Source: Actinomycetes bacterium (lineage in GTDB: Bacteria > Actinomycetota > Acidimicrobiia > Acidimicrobiales > Palsa-688). Taken from it: 5,030 nt of DNA. Numbering within the stretch: the first letter of the stretch is position 1; every line of letters starts with the position of its first letter. The notes under the pieces are model-generated. The model ran no database searches. It saw only the letters and a list, made by a program, of their open reading frames with translations, and was not told where the DNA came from. Positions 1 through 5,030 of the stretch are shown piece after piece. A program made the translations under genes and the position numbers. The DNA lies in the NCBI GenBank assembly GCA_021819345.1, contig JAKARG010000265.1, positions 1 to 5,030 of the forward strand. The letters are read 5' to 3'.

Positions 1-251
1 CCGAGTGCCCCTTCCCAGCCGGCCGGGGCGACGACCAGCGCCTCGCGCTCGACCCCGGCCCTCACCGGTAGGCGCTCCCACCATTGCCCGGCGCGCCAGG
101 CGGCATGCTGGCTGTGACGGTCGAGGAGCACCACGGTCACGGGAGCCGACGCCGCCAGCGACCACGCCCCGAGCACCTCGAACAGCCGTCGCTCCACCCA
201 GCAGTGGCCGCCACAGAGATCTGCAGCTTCGAGCGCCCCGAGGGCGCTCAC
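1..251 (-). CDS. Conserved-looking protein of unknown function, 3' end cut by window edge
   Basis: A minus-strand frame open from a GTG at 251-249 to the left edge gives 83 residues. The GTG shares four bases (GTGA) with the tetR stop, the classic arrangement for translational coupling in an operon, and this fixes the start. The peptide begins MSALGALEAADLCGGHCWVE and continues with amphipathic, Leu/Val/Trp-rich segments and a motif DRHSQHAAWRAGQWWERLP at about residues 44-62. Its composition is protein-like rather than the Arg/Pro-rich pattern of shadow frames here. I do not recognise a named family. The spaced Glu (20, 25) and His (46, 49) residues in predicted helices are loosely reminiscent of ferritin-like helical bundles, which is only a guess. 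No strong Shine-Dalgarno is seen, consistent with coupling to tetR. The gene is real with fair confidence; its function is unknown. Confidence 0.75.
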   Translation of the reverse strand, partial: MSALGALEAADLCGGHCWVERRLFEVLGAWSLAASAPVTVVLLDRHSQHAAWRAGQWWERLPVRAGVEREALVVAPAGWEGAL

Positions 252-910
252 TTCAGGCCCCCGAGGCCGGCAACGGTCACCTCGAAGAGGTGCGCGTAGA
301 GCACGTCGAGCGGCGGGAACGGGAACCCGGGCTTGGAGATGAGAAGCGACACCAGGCCGTGCACCGCCATCCAGAGCAGCACGGCGGCCTCGGTGGCATC
401 CTGGTCGGGGAGCGCCCCGGCGAGGATCGCCTCCCGCAGGTCGGAGGCGACCACCTCGATGCCGGCGGTGCCAGCCAGGCGACCGTCGCTGAAGCGCTCC
501 GGTGCCTCGCCCGGGCGACCCATCATGAGCACTCGGTAGTGCTCGGGGTGCTCGACCCCGAAGCGCAGGTAGGCCTCCCCCCGGCACCGGATCCGCTCGA
601 TCGGGTCGACTATCCCGCAGGCGGCTGCGTCCATCGCCGCAACGAGGCGGAGCCAATGGTTCTCGCAGACGGCGAAGACCAGCTCCGCGCGGTCGGCGAA
701 GTGCAAGTAGATCGACGGTGGGGTAACTCCGGCCGCCGCGGCGATCGCCCGGGTCGATAGAGCCGACACGTCTCCGGTGGTCGCCAGCAGCGCCCCGGCT
801 GCGGCGAGGATCTCCTCCCGGAGCCGATCCCCCTCCCCTCGGCGTGCCCGGGGCCTCCTCGTCGGACCCGATGGCTCGTGACGGCAGGGCTCGTGCTGAC
901 CGGTCACCAC
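248..910 (-). CDS. TetR/AcrR-family transcriptional regulator
   Basis: A 220-residue one-component repressor, expected to bind DNA as a dimer and release it on binding a small ligand. The N-terminal helix-turn-helix is clear: helix 1 near residues 31-44 (REEILAAAGALLA), then LSTRAIAAAAGVTPPSIYLHF and DRAELV at about 51-78, the TetR_N signature with the conserved IYLHF recognition element. The remaining ~125 residues are helical and resemble the WHG-type TetR ligand domain (RIRCRGEAYLRFGVEHPEHYRVLM; LLWMAVHGLVSLLI). The frame is open back to a GTG at 991 next to the nadE stop, but I chose the GTG at 910 because AAGGAGG lies 13 nt upstream and because it gives a normal family length. GTG at 907 is equally possible. 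It sits downstream of nadE (81-bp gap, no -10 seen) and overlaps the next gene by 4 bp. Its targets are unknown; the divergent MFS gene is the obvious candidate. Confidence 0.92.
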   Translation of the reverse strand: MVTGQHEPCRHEPSGPTRRPRARRGEGDRLREEILAAAGALLATTGDVSALSTRAIAAAAGVTPPSIYLHFADRAELVFAVCENHWLRLVAAMDAAACGIVDPIERIRCRGEAYLRFGVEHPEHYRVLMMGRPGEAPERFSDGRLAGTAGIEVVASDLREAILAGALPDQDATEAAVLLWMAVHGLVSLLISKPGFPFPPLDVLYAHLFEVTVAGLGGLK

Positions 911-923
911 CCAGCCGGGCAGC

Positions 924-930
924 CCTCCTT
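924..930 (-). promoter_or_regulatory. Shine-Dalgarno AAGGAGG for tetR
   Basis: Read on the minus strand, 930-924 is AAGGAGG, a full anti-16S match and the clearest ribosome site in the window. It is 13 nt from GTG 910 and 16 nt from GTG 907. This is slightly long spacing but far better than the start at 991, which has no such site. It argues that the 27 residues encoded between 991 and 911 are not translated as part of the regulator. Confidence 0.65.
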
Positions 931-991
931 CGCTCGGCCGCCCGGGACCCCTGGCTCCGCTGCCGGTCGCAGTCCCCACGACCCCCGCCAC

Positions 992-2710
992 CTAGCGGTA
1001 CCGGTTGGTGATCGGGACCCGGCGGTCCTTGCCGAACCCCCTCGGGGTCACCCGCACCCCGGGTGGGCCCTGGCGGCGCTTGTACTCGGCGGCGTCGACC
1101 ATTCGCACCACCCGCTCCACGATCTCGGCGTCGAAGCCGTCGGCAACCAGCTCCGCAGGGCTCCGGTCGCCCTCGACGTAGCCTTCGAGCAGAGGGTCGA
1201 GCAGCTCGTAGGGGGGCAGGCTCTGGTCGTCGCGCTGGCCGGGCCGCAGCTCCGCCGAGGGCGCCTTGCCGAGCACCCGCTCGGGGATGACCGAGCCGAC
1301 GGTGTTGCGCCAGCGGCAGAGCCGGTACACGAGGGTCTTCGGCACGTCCCGTATCACCGCGAAGCCGCCGGCGGTGTCGCCGTAGAGCGTCGAGTAGCCG
1401 ACGGCCAGCTCGCTCTTGTTGCCGGTGGTCAGCACCAGCCAGCCGAACTTGTTGGACAGCGCCATGAGCACGACGCCCCGGATGCGGCTCTGGAGGTTCT
1501 CCTCGGTGAGATCTGCGTCCCGGCCCTCGAAGCTACTGGCCAGCATCTCGGTCAAGGCTACGTGGGCCGGCTCGATCGGGACGACCCGGTGCTCGACCCC
1601 GAGGGCAGCCGCCAGTGCGGTGGCGTCGGCCAGGGAGTGGTCGCTCGAGTAGCGCGACGGCATGGCGACGGTGTGGACCCGGTCGGCTCCGAGAGCGTCT
1701 GCGGCCACCACCGCCACGAGCGAGGAGTCGACCCCTCCGGAGAGGCCGACGGCCACCTCCGCGAACCCGTTCTTGCGCACGTAGTCCGCAGTACCGAGCA
1801 CGAGCGCGCGGTAGATCTCTTCCTCGGGCCCGAGCCGGGAGACGAGCGCGGGCGCCGGACGGGGAGCAGCGGCTGGCTGGCGTGGGGCGAGGGTGACCGG
1901 CAGGGCCGGCAGCACGCGGGTGGCCCGGTGACGCCCACGGGGGTCGAGCAGGCGCTTGCGGTAGGCGGGGTGGATCTCCAAGTCGACGACCTCGAGCACC
2001 TCCTCGAACTGGGGGAGGGCGGCAACCACCCGACCGTCGGGGTCCACCACCATCGACGCCCCGTCGAAGACCAGCTCGTCCTGGCCCCCGACCTGGTTCA
2101 GGTACACGAGCGGGCAGGAGGAGTCCGCCGCGCGGGTCGCGATCAGGTGCTCGCGCTCCACCAGGCGACCGGCGTGGTAGGGCGACGCGTTGATGTTGAC
2201 GATCAGCTCGGCCCCGCCGGCCGCCTGCTCGGCGACCGGTCCGGCCGGGTCCCAGAGGTCCTCGCAGATCGACACCCCCATCCGGACCCCACCTACGCAG
2301 TAGAGCTGCTCGCTCCCGCTGCCCGCTGCGAAGTAGCGCTGCTCGTCGAAGACCCCGTAGTTGGGCAGGCGCTGCTTGCGATAGACGCCGACCACCTCCC
2401 CCCCGGCGCAGATCGCGGCGGCGTTGAACAGGTCCAGGTCCGCGGCCACGAACCCGACGACTGCCACGCAGCCGCCGCCCCTGGTCGCAGACGCCACTTT
2501 CGACAGCTGCGCGAGGTTGTCGGCGACGAACCCCGGCTTGAGCAACAAGTCCTCCGGCGGATAGCCGGTGATCGCCAGCTCGCCGAAGACTGCGAGGTCC
2601 GCGGCCGCGTCGTCCGCCCGGCCGATCGCGGTGATGATGGCCTCGGCATTTCCCGATAGGTCACCCACCACCGGGTCGAGCTGGCAGAGGGCGATGCGCA
2701 GTCGGCTCAC
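992..2710 (-). CDS. nadE: Glutamine-dependent NAD+ synthetase
   Basis: Last step of NAD biosynthesis: ATP-dependent amidation of deamido-NAD (NaAD) using ammonia released from glutamine, in the cytosol. The 572 residues hold two domains. An N-terminal nitrilase-type glutaminase (about 1-265) carries the Glu-Lys-Cys triad as E44 (FGELAITGYPPEDLL), K112 (YRKQRLPNYGVFDE) and C149 (SICEDLWDP). A C-terminal synthetase (about 295-572) carries the PP-loop SGGVDSS at 324-330, LTTGNKSELAVGYSTLYGD at 427-445, and the typical VPITNRYR end. All key residues are present. The GTG at 2710 is chosen because MSRLRIALCQLDPVVGD is the family N-terminus; the frame stays open to 3505 only as an antisense shadow of the transporter. 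It is shorter than the M. tuberculosis enzyme (~680 residues) and nearer the ~570-residue bacterial type. No Shine-Dalgarno is seen, so translation is probably leaderless. It heads the operon with tetR and the left-edge gene. Confidence 0.97.
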   Translation of the reverse strand: MSRLRIALCQLDPVVGDLSGNAEAIITAIGRADDAAADLAVFGELAITGYPPEDLLLKPGFVADNLAQLSKVASATRGGGCVAVVGFVAADLDLFNAAAICAGGEVVGVYRKQRLPNYGVFDEQRYFAAGSGSEQLYCVGGVRMGVSICEDLWDPAGPVAEQAAGGAELIVNINASPYHAGRLVEREHLIATRAADSSCPLVYLNQVGGQDELVFDGASMVVDPDGRVVAALPQFEEVLEVVDLEIHPAYRKRLLDPRGRHRATRVLPALPVTLAPRQPAAAPRPAPALVSRLGPEEEIYRALVLGTADYVRKNGFAEVAVGLSGGVDSSLVAVVAADALGADRVHTVAMPSRYSSDHSLADATALAAALGVEHRVVPIEPAHVALTEMLASSFEGRDADLTEENLQSRIRGVVLMALSNKFGWLVLTTGNKSELAVGYSTLYGDTAGGFAVIRDVPKTLVYRLCRWRNTVGSVIPERVLGKAPSAELRPGQRDDQSLPPYELLDPLLEGYVEGDRSPAELVADGFDAEIVERVVRMVDAAEYKRRQGPPGVRVTPRGFGKDRRVPITNRYR

Positions 2711-2717
2711 CGCCGAC

Positions 2718-2723
2718 AGGCTA
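2718..2723 (-). promoter_or_regulatory. Putative -10 box of nadE, leaderless
   Basis: On the minus strand 2723-2718 reads TAGCCT, fitting the actinobacterial TANNNT -10 pattern. It ends 7 nt before the GTG of nadE, so transcription would begin at or within a base of the start codon, and no Shine-Dalgarno lies in between. No good TTG-type -35 is seen about 17 nt upstream (CCCGTC on the minus strand, 2746-2741). The call rests on position and on the mirror arrangement at the MFS gene. Confidence 0.5.
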
Positions 2724-2737
2724 GGGCCAGAGCCGTT

Positions 2738-2763
2738 CCCGACGGGCAGGGGACACCGTCGGG
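2738..2763. promoter_or_regulatory. Inverted repeat over nadE -35 region, candidate operator
   Basis: Perfect 8-bp arms CCCGACGG (2738-2745) and CCGTCGGG (2756-2763) are separated by 10 bp, giving a 26-bp site with half-sites about 18 bp apart, roughly two helical turns. The left arm covers the expected -35 position of the nadE promoter, a normal site for repression. It is partly interleaved with the 17-bp tandem repeat, so the symmetry may be a by-product of that duplication. The protein that would bind is unknown; the operon's TetR protein or an NAD-responsive regulator are guesses. Confidence 0.4.
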
Positions 2764-2775
2764 CAGGTGACACCG
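2743..2775. repeat. 17-bp-period tandem repeat in divergent promoter region
   Basis: Two adjacent copies, CGGGCAGGGGACACCG (2743-2758) and CGGGCAGGTGACACCG (2760-2775), match at 15 of 16 positions with a period of 17 bp. A fragment of a third copy (CGGGC at 2777-2781) follows in phase. The match is far better than base composition alone would give, so this is either a local duplication or two tandem protein-binding sites. It lies between the divergent nadE and MFS starts and in no gene on the chosen starts. Confidence 0.6.
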
Positions 2776-2780
2776 CCGGG

Positions 2781-2793
2781 CGCTGCAGCAGCG
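2781..2793. promoter_or_regulatory. 13-bp palindrome CGCTGC-A-GCAGCG
   Basis: Perfect 6-bp arms around a single central A, near the middle of the 132-bp divergent intergenic region, 38 to 50 bp upstream of the MFS -10 box. The symmetry suits a dimeric repressor or activator. Short palindromes are common in DNA this rich in G and C, so this is only a candidate site. Confidence 0.3.
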
Positions 2794-2812
2794 GGCGTCG
2801 CCGGCACCGGCC

Positions 2813-2827
2813 GCTCGGGAGCCGAGC
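2813..2827. promoter_or_regulatory. Inverted repeat GCTCGG-GAG-CCGAGC beside MFS -10
   Basis: Perfect 6-bp arms with a 3-bp centre lie in what would be the -35/-10 spacer of the MFS promoter and end 3 bp before its -10 box. A second, outer pair (ACCGGC at 2806-2811 and GCCGGT at 2826-2831) shares the centre but competes for two bases. The position would allow repression of the transporter, for example by the TetR protein encoded downstream of nadE. This is inferred from position only. Confidence 0.35.
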
Positions 2828-2830
2828 CGG

Positions 2831-2836
2831 TACTCT
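2831..2836 (+). promoter_or_regulatory. Putative -10 box of the MFS gene, leaderless
   Basis: TACTCT fits TANNNT and ends 6 nt before the GTG start at 2843, so the transcript would begin at or next to the start codon. No Shine-Dalgarno is visible upstream of the GTG, which agrees with leaderless translation. No recognisable -35 is seen, which could mean that an activator is needed. Confidence 0.5.
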
Positions 2837-2842
2837 CCGCCG

Positions 2843-4306
2843 GTGAGCGAGCCACCGGGTCCAGCGCCAGCAGGGGGCCGATCGGACCCCTCCCGGGCTC
2901 TCCGCCGGGACCCGCAGTTCGTCCTGCTCGCAACGGTCGTGTGCCTGGAGGCGGTCGGCATCGGCGTGCTGTTCCCGCTGCTCGCCCACGTCCAGGATGC
3001 GCACCACCTCCCCACCTACACCCTCGGCCTGATGTCGGGGGCCAGCTTCTTCGCCGCCCTGGTCGCCCAGCTCGGCGCCGGCCCCCTGCTCGACGGGAAC
3101 CGGGCCCGCCCGGTCCTCCTCTTCGGTGTCCTTCTCGGAGCCGGCGGCCTCGTGTGGTTCGCCTTTGCCGGCGGCCTCGGTGGGCTCGTCGGGGCCCGGG
3201 GCCTGGGCGGGGTGGGCTACGGGATCGTCTCCCCCGCCGCCCTCCGCCAGGCGAGCCTCGGAGTGAGCGGGGAGCGCCGCGGCAAGCGCCTGGGGATCCT
3301 CTCCAGCGCCCAGATGGCCGGCTTCACCGTCGGTCCCCTCTTCGGCAGCGTGCTCTACGCCGCTGGTGGCCTCCGCGTCCCCTTCGAGGTCGTCGGCGGG
3401 CTGCTCGCCGTCGCCGGTGCCGGCCTCGCCCTCCTGCCGGCGCCCCAAGCGACCCGCCGGCCCCGACCCGCCCGGGTGGCTCCGGCCCACAGCTCGGCGA
3501 AGCACCCCCCCGGGTGGGGGGCACCCAGCGCGCCCCCGGCGCGAGCCGGGGCACCCCCGAGGGGAAGGCCGCTCAACGACGGCCCGAGGGTGCTCGGGGA
3601 GCGCTGGCGGGAGCTGTCGGGGATCGAGGTTGCACCGCTCGTCGCCATGCTGCTGCTGGCTGCGGCGCTCCAGCTCCCGAACGGCCTCTACGACTCGCTC
3701 TGGTCGCGAATGCTCACCGACCGTGGGGCCAGCGCGCTGCTGATCGGCCTCAGCTTCAGCTTCTTCGGGCTCCCCTTCGTCGTGCTCGCCCCGCTCGGCG
3801 GAAGGGTTGCCGAGCGCCGGGGGCCGCTCCTCGCCGCCGGGCTGGGACTTCTCGCCGCCGACTGCTTCATGGCCGCCTACGGGTTCGTCCCCTGGCCGAT
3901 CCTGATCGTCGGCCTCGGAGTCGGCGAGGCCTGCGTGCAGTCAGTGGCGATCCCGGGGGGCTTCGCCTCGGTGGGCCGGGTCTTCTCCGACGACCGGATC
4001 GCTGCTGGCCAGGGTCTCTTCGGCGGGATCGGCACCCTCGCCGCAGGGACTGCGGCGGTCGCCGGAGCGCCGGTCTTCGCCGCGCTCGGCGGGCCGGGCG
4101 CCTTCGGCGGGGGGGCGGCAGTGAGCGCGGCGCTCGTGGTCGCTGCCCTGGTCGTGGGCCGGCAGAGCCGCCTCGCCGCCCCGGGAACCGGCGCGGCGGC
4201 CGGGGCCGGGGCGGGGGACACACCCGCCCCCTCGGCGGCGCGCCGAGGGGGGCAGGAGGCAACCGAGGAGGCCGTGCAGACCGACCTACCGGGGCCCGGC
4301 GCGTAA
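2843..4306 (+). CDS. Major facilitator superfamily (MFS) transporter, probable efflux
   Basis: A 487-residue inner-membrane protein with the 6+6 helix layout of MFS secondary transporters, presumably driven by the proton gradient. TM1 lies near residues 26-49 (FVLLATVVCLEAVGIGVLFPLL), with further hydrophobic spans to about 199 and again from about 264 to 440. Motif A in the loop after TM2 is recognisable as GPLLDGNRARP (80-90), with a second-half echo GGRVAERRGP (319-328). The central cytoplasmic loop (about 202-262) is long, Pro/Arg/Ala-rich and encoded by a cluster of hairpins. The C-terminal tail (about 443-487) is Ala/Gly/Pro-rich. The GTG at 2843 is chosen because a -10 box sits just upstream and the N-terminus is short before TM1; a much earlier start would consume the promoter region. 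The divergent nadE-tetR operon suggests a drug or metabolite exporter controlled by that TetR. The substrate cannot be read from the sequence. Confidence 0.9.
   Translation: MSEPPGPAPAGGRSDPSRALRRDPQFVLLATVVCLEAVGIGVLFPLLAHVQDAHHLPTYTLGLMSGASFFAALVAQLGAGPLLDGNRARPVLLFGVLLGAGGLVWFAFAGGLGGLVGARGLGGVGYGIVSPAALRQASLGVSGERRGKRLGILSSAQMAGFTVGPLFGSVLYAAGGLRVPFEVVGGLLAVAGAGLALLPAPQATRRPRPARVAPAHSSAKHPPGWGAPSAPPARAGAPPRGRPLNDGPRVLGERWRELSGIEVAPLVAMLLLAAALQLPNGLYDSLWSRMLTDRGASALLIGLSFSFFGLPFVVLAPLGGRVAERRGPLLAAGLGLLAADCFMAAYGFVPWPILIVGLGVGEACVQSVAIPGGFASVGRVFSDDRIAAGQGLFGGIGTLAAGTAAVAGAPVFAALGGPGAFGGGAAVSAALVVAALVVGRQSRLAAPGTGAAAGAGAGDTPAPSAARRGGQEATEEAVQTDLPGPGA
3502..3564. repeat. Cluster of GC hairpins inside the MFS central loop
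   Basis: Within 63 bp are CCCCCC (3505-3510) facing GGGGGG (3516-3521), the alternative GGGTG (3512-3516) facing CACCC (3522-3526), CCCCGGC (3534-3540) facing GCCGGGG (3545-3551) across a GCGA tetraloop, and CCCC-GA-GGGG (3555-3564). GGGGCACCC occurs twice, 30 bp apart (3518-3526 and 3548-3556). The block codes for about residues 220-241, in the non-membrane loop between the two halves of the transporter, where an insert would be tolerated. It could be a decayed REP-like palindromic element, or simply low-complexity coding sequence. Confidence 0.4.
4227..4251. terminator. Strong GC stem-loop near the MFS/glnII convergence, candidate terminator
   Basis: Perfect 11-bp arms CCCCCTCGGCG (4227-4237) and CGCCGAGGGGG (4241-4251) with a 3-nt loop form the strongest hairpin seen in the window. 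It lies inside the last codons of the MFS gene (53 bp before its stop) and 69 bp past the glnII stop. It would therefore suit termination of glnII transcription better than of the MFS mRNA. No T-tract follows on either strand, so it is not a standard intrinsic terminator, although U-less hairpins have been proposed as terminators in actinobacteria. The 13 bp between the two stop codons hold nothing else. Confidence 0.4.
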
Positions 4307-4319
4307 GGGGCGGATGGGA

Positions 4320-5030
4320 TCAGCGAAGGGCCGAGCAGCAGGTGTCGACCATGAGGCGGGTCACCACGTAGGGGTCCATGTTGGCGTTCGGGCGGCGGTC
4401 CTCGATGTACCCCTTGCCCTCCTGGGCGACCTGCCAGGGGATGCGCACCGACGCGCCCCGGTCCGAGACCCCGTAGCTGAACTCGTTGTACGGGGCGGTC
4501 TCGTGCTGGCCGGTGAGCCGGTCCTCGATACCGTGACCGTAGTTGGCCACGTGCTCGGCGGCGTTCTTGCCGAGCGCCTCGGCCGCCTTGATCACCGCGT
4601 CGTAGCCCTCCCGCATCGACTTGGTCGAGAAGTTGGTGTGGCAGCCTGCTCCGTTCCAGTCCCCACGGACCGGCTTGGGGTGGAGGGTGACGGAGATCCC
4701 GTGGTCCTCGCCGATGCGGTGCAGGAGCCAGCGGGAGACCCAGAGCTGGTCGGAGACCTCGAGGGGCCCGAGCGGACCCACCTGGTACTCCCACTGGCCC
4801 GGCATCACCTCGGCGTTGATCCCCGAGAGCGAGAGCCCGGCCGATAAGCAGGCATCGAGGTGGGCCTCGACCAGAGGGCGGCCGTAGATGTCGTCGGCGC
4901 CGACCCCGCAGTAGTAGGGACCCTGGGGGGCGGGGTAGCCGGTGTGGTCGGGGAACCCGAGCGGCCGGCTCCCCCGGAACATGGTGTACTCCTGCTCGAG
5001 CCCGAACAATGACTCCTGGTCGGCGTACTC
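4320..5030 (-). CDS. glnII: Type II glutamine synthetase (GSII), N-terminus outside window
   Basis: Makes glutamine from glutamate, ammonia and ATP in the cytosol. The visible 236 residues are the C-terminal two thirds of a eukaryotic-type GSII. Counting from the right edge, the hallmarks in order are FGLEQEYT (9-16, metal-binding Glu residues), PQGPYYCGVG, GINAEVMPGQWEYQVGP, GDWNGAGCHTNFST, GIEDRLTGQHET, FSYGVSDRGASVRIP and the C-terminal YIEDRRPNANMDPYVVTRLM. The frame is open through the edge (EYADQES precedes the TTG at 5009), so that TTG is not the start; compared with ~340-residue bacterial GlnII, about 110 residues are missing. GSII enzymes of this type lack the adenylylation site used to control GlnA (GSI), and in Streptomyces glnII is under GlnR-type nitrogen control; its promoter is outside this window. 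It converges with the MFS gene across 13 bp. Its product is the amide donor for NadE, but they are separate units. Confidence 0.96.
   Translation of the reverse strand, partial: EYADQESLFGLEQEYTMFRGSRPLGFPDHTGYPAPQGPYYCGVGADDIYGRPLVEAHLDACLSAGLSLSGINAEVMPGQWEYQVGPLGPLEVSDQLWVSRWLLHRIGEDHGISVTLHPKPVRGDWNGAGCHTNFSTKSMREGYDAVIKAAEALGKNAAEHVANYGHGIEDRLTGQHETAPYNEFSYGVSDRGASVRIPWQVAQEGKGYIEDRRPNANMDPYVVTRLMVDTCCSALR

Noticed and set aside
5..760. 251-residue plus-strand frame at the left end
   Set aside because: Arg/Pro-rich and antisense to tetR and to the coupled left-edge gene, both of which have convincing protein sequence.
878..2659. 593-residue plus-strand frame antisense to nadE
   Set aside because: It is rich in His/Arg/Gly/Asp/Val without any domain, and mirrors the real nadE codons; a typical high-GC shadow.
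2711..3505. Extension of the nadE frame by 265 residues upstream of the GTG at 2710
   Set aside because: It is Gly/Glu/Arg-rich, has no homology to the NadE family, and is antisense to the well-supported transporter. High GC keeps such frames open.
4281..4306. CCGGG-G-CCCGG inverted repeat at the MFS stop as a terminator
   Set aside because: The arms are only 5 bp with a 1-nt centre, which cannot form a real RNA hairpin loop; the stem at 4227-4251 is much better.
2767..4371. 534-residue plus-strand frame overlapping the MFS gene
   Set aside because: It is almost entirely Arg/Pro/Gly, with no membrane segments, and is a frame-shifted reading of the transporter.
3877..4794. 305-residue minus-strand frame across glnII and the MFS end
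   Set aside because: It is out of frame with the clear GSII motifs and has low-complexity composition; a shadow frame.
5007..5009. TTG at 5009 as the glnII start
   Set aside because: The frame continues upstream to the window edge with sequence that fits GSII, and the enzyme would lack its N-terminal domain; the true start is outside the window.

Overview
The window is very GC-rich (about 70 % by eye), uses GTG starts freely and carries TANNNT -10 boxes directly in front of coding sequences. With a bacterial type II glutamine synthetase and a ~570-residue glutamine-dependent NAD synthetase, this points to a high-GC actinobacterium. The absence of mycobacterial or Streptomyces hallmarks and the look of the proteins suggest a less-studied lineage such as Acidimicrobiia, but that is only an impression.

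Layout. On the minus strand, running right to left from 2710, is an apparent operon. It begins with nadE (992-2710), continues with a TetR-family regulator (248-910), and ends with a third gene (1-251) that starts in a GTGA overlap with the tetR stop and runs off the left edge. Divergent from nadE across a 132-bp intergenic region (2711-2842) is a 12-TM major facilitator transporter (2843-4306, plus strand). Its stop lies 13 bp from the stop of a convergent type II glutamine synthetase, glnII (4320-5030, minus strand), whose first roughly 110 residues lie beyond the right edge.

The nadE/MFS intergenic region is dense with signals. Both genes have a TANNNT box 6-7 nt before their GTG codon, so both mRNAs are probably leaderless. 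Between them lie an 8+8 inverted repeat over the expected nadE -35 region, a 17-bp tandem repeat (15 of 16 bases identical), a 13-bp palindrome, and a 6+3+6 inverted repeat against the MFS -10. This is a plausible two-sided operator region, with the operon's own TetR protein as the first candidate ligand.

How the genes fit together. GlnII makes glutamine, and NadE hydrolyses glutamine to aminate deamido-NAD, so the neighbourhood has a nitrogen-to-NAD theme. The MFS protein and TetR protein look like an efflux-and-sensor pair placed around nadE; their ligand is unknown. I see no mobile element, RNA gene, CRISPR array or phage gene. I do not see a new multi-gene system. The less ordinary features are the intergenic repeats, a hairpin cluster inside the MFS central loop, and the small uncharacterised gene at the left edge.
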